35,650 nucleotides of DNA from a virus (IMGVR_UViG_3300030118_004050:1-35650); one strand, 5' to 3'; counted from the first letter of the stretch, positions 6,074 through 11,598 are shown. The notes: generated from the sequence alone by a model not told the origin. Numbers and translations are program-made.

Positions 6074-6102
6074 ACTATGGCTTGGGTGGTATGCCATGTC
6101 AA
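6074..6102 (-). promoter_or_regulatory. Sigma70-like promoter inside the early minus operon
   Basis: Minus strand: -35 TTGACA (6102-6097), 17-nt spacer, -10 CATAGT (6079-6074), predicted start near 6067. The -35 overlaps the stop codon of the gene at 6099-6227. ATGGCATACC, a variant of the palindrome at the other promoters, lies directly after the -35 box, where a repressor could act. Confidence 0.55.
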
Positions 6103-6227
6103 CCTTTTTTCTTGGCCTTAGGTTTTTTCTTTTCTTTTTTAGGTCTACTCCTGACTTTTGCAACAGTTTCCAAATAGCCAGGAGGCTCAGGGATGCCGCT
6201 TTGTTTCAGGATCCTTGCCCAGTCCAT
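6099..6227 (-). CDS. Small Lys-rich-tailed protein
   Basis: A 42-residue protein: MDWARILKQSGIPEPPGYLE, then TVAKVRSRPK and a lysine-rich tail (KKEKKKPKAKKKG). The compact N-terminal helix with a GIPEPPGY turn and basic tail resembles small proteins I recall from marine cyanophages. The tail suggests binding to nucleic acid or an acidic partner. It overlaps the upstream gene by 22 nt, and its TGA lies within the -35 box of the promoter for the next gene. Confidence 0.65.
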   Translation of the reverse strand: MDWARILKQSGIPEPPGYLETVAKVRSRPKKEKKKPKAKKKG

Positions 6228-6424
6228 CGACTTGCTTTTCTGTGGTTATAGTGGCTTCGTATCCTTTGTAACGGATGCACAGAGGTCTCCTGCAGCGGAT
6301 CAGGAGTGAGGGATGCAGGCGCGTGAGCCGGTTCTAGTCCGCATTTATTTAAGCGGTTAAAATGCAAAGCAACCGCTAAGACAAAAATGGCACCCAAGAG
6401 AAGCAACGCGATGAAACGCTGCAT
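6206..6424 (-). CDS. Small membrane protein of unknown function
   Basis: From ATG 6424 the 72-residue product starts MQRFIALLLLGAIFVLAVAL, a strong membrane anchor or uncleaved signal, followed by a polar Pro-rich chain. The longer frame from 6454 adds ten residues without a better start. The C-terminal third is less convincing. After AGGAG at about 6268-6272 another frame reads CIRYKGYEATITTEKQVDG with only a CTG as possible start, so the annotation of 6130-6265 is uncertain. The N-terminal membrane part is likely real. Confidence 0.5.
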   Translation of the reverse strand: MQRFIALLLLGAIFVLAVALHFNRLNKCGLEPAHAPASLTPDPLQETSVHPLQRIRSHYNHRKASRWTGQGS

Positions 6425-6496
6425 GGGATATATGAATGCCGTTTCGAAAAACAAAAAGAAAAGCTCTAAGAAAAAATCTGGCAGAAAAAATAAACT

Positions 6497-6640
6497 TTAA
6501 CTTTTTGTGTTTTTTTGTTTGGAAGCCTCGCGCCTAAATTGACGCGATGTTTTCCCTTTTTCTTGACGTGCGTCTTTGCGGTTACGTTCTTTGTCGAGGA
6601 TGTGTTTTTGAGTCAGGCCGTTAATAGTCATTTTTCCCAT
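6497..6640 (-). CDS. Small very basic protein
   Basis: A 47-residue protein from ATG 6640 (alternative ATG 6631): MGKMTINGLTQKHILDKERN, then RKDARQEKGKTSRQFRREAS and KQKNTKS. Nearly 40% Lys or Arg, predicted helical, 14 nt after the exonuclease stop. Likely binds DNA or RNA; no family recognised. A lysine-rich plus-strand frame at 6432-6500 abuts it and is rejected. Confidence 0.55.
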   Translation of the reverse strand: MGKMTINGLTQKHILDKERNRKDARQEKGKTSRQFRREASKQKNTKS

Positions 6641-6654
6641 AGTTCGAGAGTAGT

Positions 6655-7293
6655 TTAAAAATCAAAAGAAGCAAGTTGTGCTTGGTGGCGTCCGTAAGCC
6701 TCTTCCCATGCGTTGATGCAGTCTTCAGGCTGTTGTCTGATTACCCTGCATTTTTTAGGGCCTGACACAACCGTCACGCATTGTGTAACGGATATATATC
6801 CGAAGTGTTGGCTAAGCATTTTTGTGTAAGCACCAAGCTGGCCTGTCGCTGGTTTTCTGCCTGAAACGGCTTTAACACTGCCTACGGTTTTAAGGTCTCC
6901 AAGAATTACAAAACTAGGATCATCTTTGTGACAAATTAAAAAATCAAAGCTGCCAGCAACACTATTAAATCGATCAACGACGCAAAACTCAGTTGCAAGG
7001 GTCTCAATCCCTTGAAAAAGCTTATCACTGAGTAACGCATCAATCCAAGGGCTCCACCTATCATCATGCGTGTCGGCTTCTCCTTTTAAATAGCGATCCA
7101 AACTGCAATGGATTGCTTTACCTCTTGCAAGCCAGCCATCTTCGCCATGCTTAGTTTCTTCAATTTTTTTCTTAGCAAAAGGATTTAATTCGCCTTGCAA
7201 AACGTCTGAAACATTGTCCAAAATCCAGTTATTGCGCCAGCGGTAACGGTGCTGCTCTTCAAAGAAATCCAGTTCTGGTATTGGTTCGAGCAA
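6655..7293 (-). CDS. PD-(D/E)XK exonuclease (RecB/Cas4-like)
   Basis: The protein of about 212 residues starts LEPIPELDFFEEQHRYRW and carries the restriction-like nuclease core: SVAGSFDFLI with the first metal-binding Asp (about residue 117), VILGDLKTVGS with the D-x-K motif (about 133-135) and TGQLGAYTKML with the conserved Gln (about 152). Such phage enzymes resect DNA ends for the annealing protein encoded downstream. The frame can extend to TTG 7329. However, a promoter predicts a transcript start near 7310, so TTG 7293, preceded by an AC-rich leader, is the chosen start. It is the first gene of the early minus operon. Nuclease family is fairly sure; the start is tentative. Confidence 0.82.
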   Translation of the reverse strand: MLEPIPELDFFEEQHRYRWRNNWILDNVSDVLQGELNPFAKKKIEETKHGEDGWLARGKAIHCSLDRYLKGEADTHDDRWSPWIDALLSDKLFQGIETLATEFCVVDRFNSVAGSFDFLICHKDDPSFVILGDLKTVGSVKAVSGRKPATGQLGAYTKMLSQHFGYISVTQCVTVVSGPKKCRVIRQQPEDCINAWEEAYGRHQAQLASFDF

Positions 7294-7301
7294 GAGGGGG
7301 G

Positions 7302-7330
7302 TTGCGATTCCGGCCCAGTATGGGCACAAT
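7302..7330 (+). promoter_or_regulatory. Rightward sigma70-like promoter of the divergent block
   Basis: -35 TTGCGA (7302-7307), 17-nt spacer, -10 CACAAT (7325-7330), predicted start near 7337, just before the GTG start at 7355. It overlaps the leftward promoter at 7317-7345 and shares the palindrome GCCCAgtaTGGGC (7313-7325) with it. Confidence 0.45.
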
Positions 7331-7345
7331 CTGCAGGCAAATCAA
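7317..7345 (-). promoter_or_regulatory. Leftward early promoter before the exonuclease
   Basis: Minus strand: -35 TTGATT (7345-7340), 17-nt spacer, -10 CATACT (7322-7317), predicted start near 7310. The -10 hexamer and 17-nt spacing equal those of the other promoters found here. The palindrome GCCCAgtaTGGGC covers the -10 and could be an operator. Confidence 0.55.
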
Positions 7346-7354
7346 GCCCAGAAC

Positions 7355-7519
7355 GTGCCAGAACTAGAACAGATCACGAACACTCGCGTTTTGATAGACC
7401 CAAGGGTGATAGCTGAAATTGACCGCAAAAAACCAATTGGTGTCACTCGCACAGGCTGGGTGAACCTGTTGCTGCAAAAAGCCATAGCCTCAGAACCCGA
7501 GCCGCTTTCGCGTGACTAA
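7355..7519 (+). CDS. Ribbon-helix-helix type DNA-binding protein, divergent gene
   Basis: A 54-residue protein from GTG 7355: MPELEQITNTRVLIDPRVIA, then EIDRKKPIGVTRTGWVNLLL and QKAIASEP. Strand (TRVLID), helix (RVIAEIDR), turn (KKPIGVTRTG) and second helix (WVNLLLQKAIA) match Arc/CopG repressors. It is the first rightward gene behind a divergent promoter block, the usual place for an autoregulated switch protein. It overlaps the next gene by 8 nt. The fold is likely; the operator target is inferred. Confidence 0.7.
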   Translation: MPELEQITNTRVLIDPRVIAEIDRKKPIGVTRTGWVNLLLQKAIASEPEPLSRD

Positions 7520-7883
7520 CCCTGACAGCGAGGAACGATCATTTGATCTGCTGCAGTGGATTCCATACTGTCTCCCTGCTGAATATGACGACGATTTAGC
7601 GTTGGTCAGCTATTACAGCAAAACGCAGTCAGAGCGGTCAAATCGCGCTCTGGATGCTTGGGACAAAGAACACCCCTTCAAATCAAGCGATGAGCTAACT
7701 GCTTTTCAAGAACTTGAACGGCTTGGTGTCTACACAAACGACGATTTTTATTCGCCAAGCAAAGCCAAAGATGGACACTACACCAACAGAATCAAGCAGC
7801 TCCGGGATGATTCCCGAAAGCCTGAAGGATCACAAGGAACTTTTAAACAGGCTCGAACACCACGCAAACATCGTCCTCTCTAA
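7512..7883 (+). CDS. Protein of unknown function before the helicase
   Basis: The 123-residue protein starts at GTG 7512, coupled to the preceding gene. It has an acidic, aromatic N-terminal half (DLLQWIPYCLPAEYDDDLAL, YYSKTQSERSNRALDAWDKE) and a basic C-terminal tail. The tail lies in the overlap with the helicase gene (77 nt) and may be constrained by that frame. Position suggests a replication or helicase-loading accessory, but no family motif was recognised. Confidence 0.65.
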   Translation: MTNPDSEERSFDLLQWIPYCLPAEYDDDLALVSYYSKTQSERSNRALDAWDKEHPFKSSDELTAFQELERLGVYTNDDFYSPSKAKDGHYTNRIKQLRDDSRKPEGSQGTFKQARTPRKHRPL

Positions 7884-9393
7884 CGAAGAAGATGCCCTGC
7901 GTCGTTCTCAACTTTTGCGGCTTTATGCCGATGAAGTTGGGCTTCCCATAACGGAAAAAACAGCAGCAATTTTATTGCTGCGGGCGCAAGGTGCAGTTTC
8001 TGGTGTCTGCTTGCCGCGAATGCGTGGCGAAAAAATGGACACAACCCCAACGCCTTGGGCGTGGGAAGGTGTCATTATGGCAGGCACTTTTAACCTGCTT
8101 GTAGCGCCACCAAAGGTGGGTAAGTCTGCACTGATGGTAGGGATGATCAGTGCATGGTTTCACGGTGAAGAATTTTATTTAGGGCAGCGATTGCACGGAA
8201 ATTGCCCAAATATATATATCGTCGGAACAGATCAACCTGAAAGCGATTGGCACACGTTGTTCAAACGTGAGGGTTTAGTTGATCGCGAAGGCAACATGGC
8301 TGGACCTGTTGAAATGCTTTGGCACACAGGAGCGCCTTTGCATCTCACAGAAGGTGGGATTGCGCATCTTGGTGAGATAGCCAAAGCAAACCCTGGATCA
8401 TTTTTTCTGCTGGACAGTTATCACAGCTGTGTTGCTGCTCTCGGAATAGACGAGGCAACCTCAGCATTTGATGGCCCTGCAAGGCAGCTAGCAGAGGCTC
8501 TAGCACCTCATAAAGCCACGCTGGCAATGATCCACCACACCAACAAAAGCGTGAGCGGTGGCAACGCAACTAATGCCAGCAGAGGCAGCAACGCTTTGCC
8601 TGCAGCAGCCAGCCTCACAATCCTCATGAACTGGTTTAAGCAGCCTGCTGAGGGCCAGACACAGAACGATTATCGCGTGGTCTTGAAGACACAAGGCAGA
8701 GCCAAGGGAACAACGCTTCTTATCGAGCTGCAAGACGATGGTTGGATTCACCATGGTGATGGCGAAAGCGTATTGGCTGCAGAAGCCATTCAGGAGGCTT
8801 CAGACGAGCTGCAAGGGCGTCAAGCGGACATCTTTGACTATCTGTGCGACAGATGGGCAGCAGGAGAGTTTCCGGTTACGACGACAGAACTGCAGGACGT
8901 AGCCAAGTGCAATGCAAGCAAGGTCAACCGTGCTTTGCGTGCGCTGGAGAAAAAGTCGCTTGTAAGGCAGCAAGGACAGCTTGAACCTTTGGTTTCTGGT
9001 GGCCGTCCTCAGCTTCTGTGGGTTCCCAATACCCCCTCCTTGGAAAATGGGGAAATAAGGGGAACAAGGGAAACAACCTCGCGCGCGTCATACGAAATAA
9101 GGGGTTATTCCCCTTATTCCCCTTGTTCACCTACTTCTGGGGGAGGGGTAACTGAGGGGTTTTTACCCCCTACCCCTGGAACACCTGTGGAGCTGCATCG
9201 AAACGGTGCCTGGAGCAACGGATGGGTTGTTGTTGACGCAAGCAATGCCAACAGCGTCAGGGCAGCAAAACTGGGCAACTCCAACATCACTGTTGGATCA
9301 CTGCGATGGGATCTGGATGTGCGGCTTTGTCAATCCAGCCCGTTTAGAGCAGCACCTGAAACATCTGATACATCAGACCTGTTTGACTTCTGA
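7807..9393 (+). CDS. RepA/DnaB-like AAA helicase with winged-helix tail
   Basis: From ATG 7807 the protein has 528 residues. An N-terminal helical section (about 1-75) is followed by a RecA-like core with Walker A APPKVGKS (about 100-107), Walker B FFLLDS (Asp about 203) and a MIHHTNKS sensor motif (about 241-248). Next come a SRGSNALPAAAS loop and a winged-helix section (about 340-400). The layout fits the AAA_25/RepA helicases that unwind DNA at phage and plasmid origins. The C-terminal 120 residues are low complexity and encoded by G-run repeats at 9054-9127, followed by a small SH3-like stretch (VELHRNGAWSNGWVVVDAS). No primase or polymerase is visible, so the host probably supplies them. 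Confidence 0.82.
   Translation: MIPESLKDHKELLNRLEHHANIVLSNEEDALRRSQLLRLYADEVGLPITEKTAAILLLRAQGAVSGVCLPRMRGEKMDTTPTPWAWEGVIMAGTFNLLVAPPKVGKSALMVGMISAWFHGEEFYLGQRLHGNCPNIYIVGTDQPESDWHTLFKREGLVDREGNMAGPVEMLWHTGAPLHLTEGGIAHLGEIAKANPGSFFLLDSYHSCVAALGIDEATSAFDGPARQLAEALAPHKATLAMIHHTNKSVSGGNATNASRGSNALPAAASLTILMNWFKQPAEGQTQNDYRVVLKTQGRAKGTTLLIELQDDGWIHHGDGESVLAAEAIQEASDELQGRQADIFDYLCDRWAAGEFPVTTTELQDVAKCNASKVNRALRALEKKSLVRQQGQLEPLVSGGRPQLLWVPNTPSLENGEIRGTRETTSRASYEIRGYSPYSPCSPTSGGGVTEGFLPPTPGTPVELHRNGAWSNGWVVVDASNANSVRAAKLGNSNITVGSLRWDLDVRLCQSSPFRAAPETSDTSDLFDF
9054..9127 (+). repeat. Five 9-bp repeats AAYAAGGGG within the helicase gene
   Basis: Units on the plus strand: AATAAGGGG at 9054-9062, AACAAGGGA at 9063-9071 and AATAAGGGG at 9096-9104. 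On the minus strand: 9110-9118 (CCCCTTATT) and 9119-9127 (CCCCTTGTT). Units 3 and 4 face each other as a perfect 9-bp inverted repeat with a TTATT loop. Further G and C runs continue to about 9180. Iteron-like spacing inside a replication gene suggests an origin or regulatory site; this is untested. Confidence 0.6.
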
Positions 9394-9411
9394 TGGCTGG
9401 TATGCCATACT
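9383..9411 (+). promoter_or_regulatory. Sigma70-like promoter with palindromic extended -10
   Basis: -35 TTGACT (9383-9388), 17-nt spacer, -10 CATACT (9406-9411) preceded by TG, predicted start near A9418. The core CTGGTATGCCATACT recurs at 9709-9723 and inside rusA. The -35 overlaps the end of the helicase gene (stop 9391-9393). It drives the small gene at 9448. Confidence 0.65.
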
Positions 9412-9420
9412 TAATTCATC

Positions 9421-9432
9421 GGGAGAGATCCC
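9421..9432 (+). other. Leader hairpin with GNRA loop
   Basis: GGGA-GAGA-TCCC forms a 4-bp stem with a GAGA tetraloop three nt after the predicted transcript start. A 15-nt AC-rich leader with ACCTC follows before ATG 9448. No Shine-Dalgarno site is present in that leader. Confidence 0.5.
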
Positions 9433-9447
9433 ACAGCCTCAAACCTC

Positions 9448-9681
9448 ATGATCATCGAACGCATTGAAACTGGTCTTTGGACCGCTACCCACAATGGTCA
9501 AACCATCGGTGGCATTTACACGCAAGACGGTGACGGCTGCATAACCCAGCATGTTGGTGGCGGCAGAACCTATCAAGCTGTTTTTCGTCCTAATCCTGAA
9601 TCAGAAGGGTTTTGCTTCGAAGGCAACCTTCGCGCTTGCAAGAAATGGCTGAATGATTGGGCAGGCTTATTTCTTGCTTGA
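9448..9681 (+). CDS. Small beta-rich protein of unknown function
   Basis: A 77-residue protein, MIIERIETGLWTATHNGQTI, continuing with GGIYTQDGDG, TYQAVFRPNP and a C-terminal ACKKWLNDWAGLFLA helix. The alternating pattern suggests a small beta-sheet domain capped by a helix. It has its own promoter and a GNRA-hairpin leader. No family recognised. It is the first of five short genes between the helicase and the terminator at 11286. Confidence 0.7.
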   Translation: MIIERIETGLWTATHNGQTIGGIYTQDGDGCITQHVGGGRTYQAVFRPNPESEGFCFEGNLRACKKWLNDWAGLFLA

Positions 9682-9694
9682 CTTTGGCTAGGGG

Positions 9695-9723
9695 TTGCCT
9701 TTTAACTCCTGGTATGCCATACT
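9695..9723 (+). promoter_or_regulatory. Second copy of the palindromic promoter
   Basis: -35 TTGCCT (9695-9700), 17-nt spacer, -10 CATACT (9718-9723) with upstream TG, predicted start near A9730. From CTGGTATGCCATACTTA through TCATCGGGAG it is nearly identical to the promoter at 9383, including the predicted start region, so one copy probably arose from the other. Confidence 0.65.
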
Positions 9724-9732
9724 TATGTCATC

Positions 9733-9752
9733 GGGAGGCGGGGACGCTTCCC
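9733..9752 (+). other. Leader hairpin with GNRA loop
   Basis: GGGAGGCG (9733-9740) pairs with CGCTTCCC (9745-9752) over 8 bp with one G-U pair, capped by GGGA, a GNRA loop, at the predicted 5' end of the transcript. CAACACCTCAA follows before ATG 9773. Likely a 5' stabiliser or protein-binding site. Confidence 0.55.
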
Positions 9753-9772
9753 ACACCCAACACCTCAAGACA

Positions 9773-10048
9773 ATGTTCCAACGCATCTTCGACACCGAGA
9801 CTTTCAACCCTGCTCTCGGCTTCGCTACCTGCCTCGAAGAAAACGTCGAGACCATCGGAGTTAAAGGCGGCTTCTTTATCGAAAAGGTGACTGTCCGTAA
9901 GGCAGCTGTTGACAGTCTGCACAACACCTGGACCAAGCACGTTGAGACCCGTTTCGTGCTTCGCGACATGGCTACCAACGAGCTTCAGATCAGCGGCACC
10001 CTTGATCGCTGCTTCGCTCACATTGACGCCAAGCTTCTTGCCGCCTAA
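9773..10048 (+). CDS. Small alpha/beta protein of unknown function
   Basis: The 91-residue protein starts at ATG 9773 (MFQRIFDTETFNPALGFATC). The open frame upstream to 9695 covers promoter and leader and is not coding. The sequence has regular strands (GGFFIEKVTVRKA, TRFVLRD) and an amphipathic helix, and no membrane segment. It has no Shine-Dalgarno site and follows a hairpin and an AC-rich leader, so expression is probably controlled by this leader design. No family recognised. Confidence 0.7.
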   Translation: MFQRIFDTETFNPALGFATCLEENVETIGVKGGFFIEKVTVRKAAVDSLHNTWTKHVETRFVLRDMATNELQISGTLDRCFAHIDAKLLAA

Positions 10049-10058
10049 TCACACTTAC

Positions 10059-10076
10059 GGCCCTGGAGACAGGGCC
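10059..10076 (+). other. Intergenic hairpin with GNRA loop
   Basis: GGCCCTG-GAGA-CAGGGCC is a perfect 7-bp stem with a GAGA tetraloop between the genes at 9773 and 10098. No T tract follows, so it is not a normal terminator. It is followed by CAACACCTCAA before ATG 10098, repeating the hairpin-plus-leader design; it may also mark an RNA processing end. Confidence 0.6.
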
Positions 10077-10097
10077 ACCACCATCAACACCTCAACT

Positions 10098-10340
10098 ATG
10101 GACGCATTTACTCAAAGCCTTGACCTCTTCGAGTCTTTTGAACGCTTTCAAGACAAGCTAGAAGCCGACAACCTGCTCAAGCTTCAAGACATGAAGCCCG
10201 CCACTCGCTACTACGTCGAAGCATCACTAAACGGCAACCTTCAATGGACTGAGTGGGCTTATAACCAAGATGAGCTTGATCTCTTGATTGCAGATGCAAA
10301 AGACTCCGGTTGCTCTTACACCGTGGAGTCGGTCAAATGA
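10098..10340 (+). CDS. Small acidic helical protein of unknown function
   Basis: An 80-residue protein from ATG 10098: MDAFTQSLDLFESFERFQDK, then LEADNLLKLQDMKPATRYYV and LDLLIADAKDSGCSYTVESVK. It is acidic, with a helical first half and an alpha/beta second half. The frame open upstream to 9909 is a shadow across the previous gene. The leader has no Shine-Dalgarno site but contains CAACACCTCAA as at 9758. The stop overlaps the next ATG (ATGA), coupling the pair. Confidence 0.7.
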   Translation: MDAFTQSLDLFESFERFQDKLEADNLLKLQDMKPATRYYVEASLNGNLQWTEWAYNQDELDLLIADAKDSGCSYTVESVK

Positions 10341-10582
10341 ACGGCTACAAGTTCCCCCGTACCTATGCAGACCTTGAGGCTGCCCCTTGGTGCGATGGCT
10401 ACATCCCTCCCAAGGGTCAAGTGTCACAGGACGGCGAACACCTTTCGATCTTTATCAAGCTCGACTGGCTACCGGCAGAGTTTCACGATGCCATCAGCCC
10501 TGGCGGTTCAAGCCTGAAAGATGCGCTGGAGCAGCTGAAAGATTATTGGCAAGACATGCGACCACCCACCAAACAGATTTGA
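10337..10582 (+). CDS. Small protein of unknown function
   Basis: An 81-residue protein from ATG 10337, overlapping the previous stop by 4 nt. It has an aromatic/Pro-rich N-terminal half (MNGYKFPRTYADLEAAPWCD, GYIPPKGQ), a strand (EHLSIFIKLDW) and a C-terminal helix (LKDALEQLKDYWQDM). Translationally coupled to the 10098 gene, so the two may act together. Four nt after its stop begins the structured RNA and a possible 13-codon leader peptide. No family recognised. Confidence 0.7.
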   Translation: MNGYKFPRTYADLEAAPWCDGYIPPKGQVSQDGEHLSIFIKLDWLPAEFHDAISPGGSSLKDALEQLKDYWQDMRPPTKQI

Positions 10583-10586
10583 TTCA

Positions 10587-10628
10587 ATGTCGGGGAGCCT
10601 GATGCCTGACTTTCCCCCAGCAGGCTGA
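10587..10628 (+). CDS. Possible 13-residue leader peptide
   Basis: ATG at 10587, only 4 nt after the preceding stop, opens MSGSLMPDFPPAG followed by TGA. It runs through the 5' strand of the closing stem and the first inner hairpin of the structured RNA. Pro-Pro shortly before a stop can slow ribosomes, so it could couple translation to RNA folding. No Shine-Dalgarno site of its own; highly tentative. Confidence 0.25.
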   Translation: MSGSLMPDFPPAG

Positions 10629-10691
10629 AAGCTATAAAATACCGAAAGGGAAGGCAGGGCAGCTTTGAGGTGCTGATCTATCCCCCGACAT
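10587..10691 (+). ncRNA. Structured leader RNA, three-way junction type
   Basis: ATGTCGGGG (10587-10595) pairs perfectly with CCCCGACAT (10683-10691), closing about 105 nt. Inside, AGCCTG (10596-10601) pairs with CAGGCT (10621-10626), and AAAGCT (10628-10633) with AGCTTT (10661-10666). A small CC-GAAA-GG hairpin (10642-10649) lies inside the second arm. A pseudoknot between TTCCC (10612-10616) and GGGAA (10648-10652) is possible. It lies in the leader of the 177-residue gene at 10744. I do not recognise a known riboswitch or cyanophage RNA class, and base pairing was judged by eye only. Confidence 0.5.
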
Positions 10692-10743
10692 AACTACCTC
10701 CACCAGTCCACTACCTCCATCCACCACTACCTAAAGGCAAACA

Positions 10744-11277
10744 ATGGCTTCTGCTGTTTTTTCGCATAAACCAATTCCCTGCACTTGGCTAAGGCCAGGG
10801 AATCAGAAACCACATTTTTGCATTGTTCTTATTGGCGAAGAACATGAAAACTATGGTGAACCTGCTATCTGCAATCTTAATCCAGCTCAATACTGGATTA
10901 AGCATTTAAAGGACGGTAATGTTGTTTACGTCACGAACATTCATCGTAGCGAAGAATCTGGTAAGTTACTTTGTGATGCGTCTCCAAATGCTTTTCAGCC
11001 CTTGTTTCAAGGAGTCGCAGAAGGCTTTGGGGAAAAGGAACACGCTATTCAGGCGGAGCTTCCAACACCAAAATTAGAAATTGTTCCTGACTCAACTCCC
11101 CGCAGAATTGAAACTTACTTAAACGACCCGCAGCAAATTCAAGTCTTTGGGGCCCTTGCTAATCACTTGTCAATCAAGCACGCAGGCCACCTTTTGCTTA
11201 CGTACGCAATCGGATGTCTCCCTAGATCTGGGAAAGGCTGGACCGGTGAAGAAATCCACGCGTATTTAACCAAATAA
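10744..11277 (+). CDS. Protein of unknown function behind a structured leader
   Basis: A 177-residue protein (MASAVFSHKPIPCTWLRPGN...) with an N-terminal beta section (HFCIVLIGEE), a lysine-rich mid region, a Pro-rich linker (about 105-120) and a C-terminal helical part (QVFGALANHLSIKHAGHLLL). Soluble, with no catalytic motif I can name. ATG 10744 has AAAGG 6 nt upstream, unlike the Shine-Dalgarno-less genes before it. Its 160-nt leader holds the structured RNA and an ACCTCC-rich tract, so it is probably the regulated target. The strong terminator at 11286 ends its transcript. Confidence 0.75.
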   Translation: MASAVFSHKPIPCTWLRPGNQKPHFCIVLIGEEHENYGEPAICNLNPAQYWIKHLKDGNVVYVTNIHRSEESGKLLCDASPNAFQPLFQGVAEGFGEKEHAIQAELPTPKLEIVPDSTPRRIETYLNDPQQIQVFGALANHLSIKHAGHLLLTYAIGCLPRSGKGWTGEEIHAYLTK

Positions 11278-11285
11278 AACCTTTT

Positions 11286-11315
11286 GCCCTGCCACTAGCC
11301 CTGGCAGGGCTTTTT
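11286..11315 (+). terminator. Strong intrinsic terminator
   Basis: GCCCTGCC (11286-11293) pairs perfectly with GGCAGGGC (11303-11310), loop of 9 nt, followed by five T. It lies 8 nt after the stop of the 177-residue gene and separates the small-gene region from packaging genes. Confidence 0.9.
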
Positions 11316-11359
11316 ACACATGGCTAAACAAGACTCCCTTCGCGCGAAACAGCGCCAAA

Positions 11360-11563
11360 ATGACCTCAACGCTTTTCGTCGCTATGAACGCCAATACTGG
11401 CTCGCTTACGCCCGTAGCCAAAATCCGCACCCTCCCAACTGGCAATGTGCAAGTCACAGTCGGCAACTTCAGAGGCATTGTCAGCTCGACGCGCTCGACT
11501 GAACACAAAATCCGCCAACTCCGCTCCTATTGGCAAAAAGCTCACCATCACTTCTACCCTTGA
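11360..11563 (+). CDS. Possible small protein before terS
   Basis: The frame from ATG 11360 (or ATG 11384) encodes 67 residues with MNANTGSLTPVAKIRTLPTG, NVQVTVGNFRGIV and a helix (STEHKIRQLRSYWQK). The strand-turn-helix order looks protein-like. A competing plus-strand frame at 11320-11502 overlaps it, and neither has a Shine-Dalgarno site. I prefer this frame because its composition is more natural and its end approaches the terS leader, but the call is weak. Confidence 0.4.
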   Translation: MTSTLFVAMNANTGSLTPVAKIRTLPTGNVQVTVGNFRGIVSSTRSTEHKIRQLRSYWQKAHHHFYP

Positions 11564-11598
11564 TCTACTCTTGCGTTAATTCCCTGTAAGATCGGGGC

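Noticed and set aside
6043-6102. TTG 6102 as start of the small membrane protein
   Set aside because: The codon lies in a -35 box and the predicted transcript starts downstream of it.
6432-6500. Plus-strand 22-codon lysine-rich frame
   Set aside because: It opposes the minus operon, has no ribosome site and its A-rich DNA would give Lys codons by chance.
7294-7329. TTG 7329 as start of the exonuclease
   Set aside because: The leftward promoter predicts a transcript start near 7310, after this codon.
9695-9772. Coding sequence upstream of ATG 9773
   Set aside because: It covers the promoter and leader hairpin; MFQRIF is a natural start.
11320-11502. 60-residue frame after the terminator
   Set aside because: Its C-terminal half is of poor composition and it overlaps a better-looking frame; not fully excluded.
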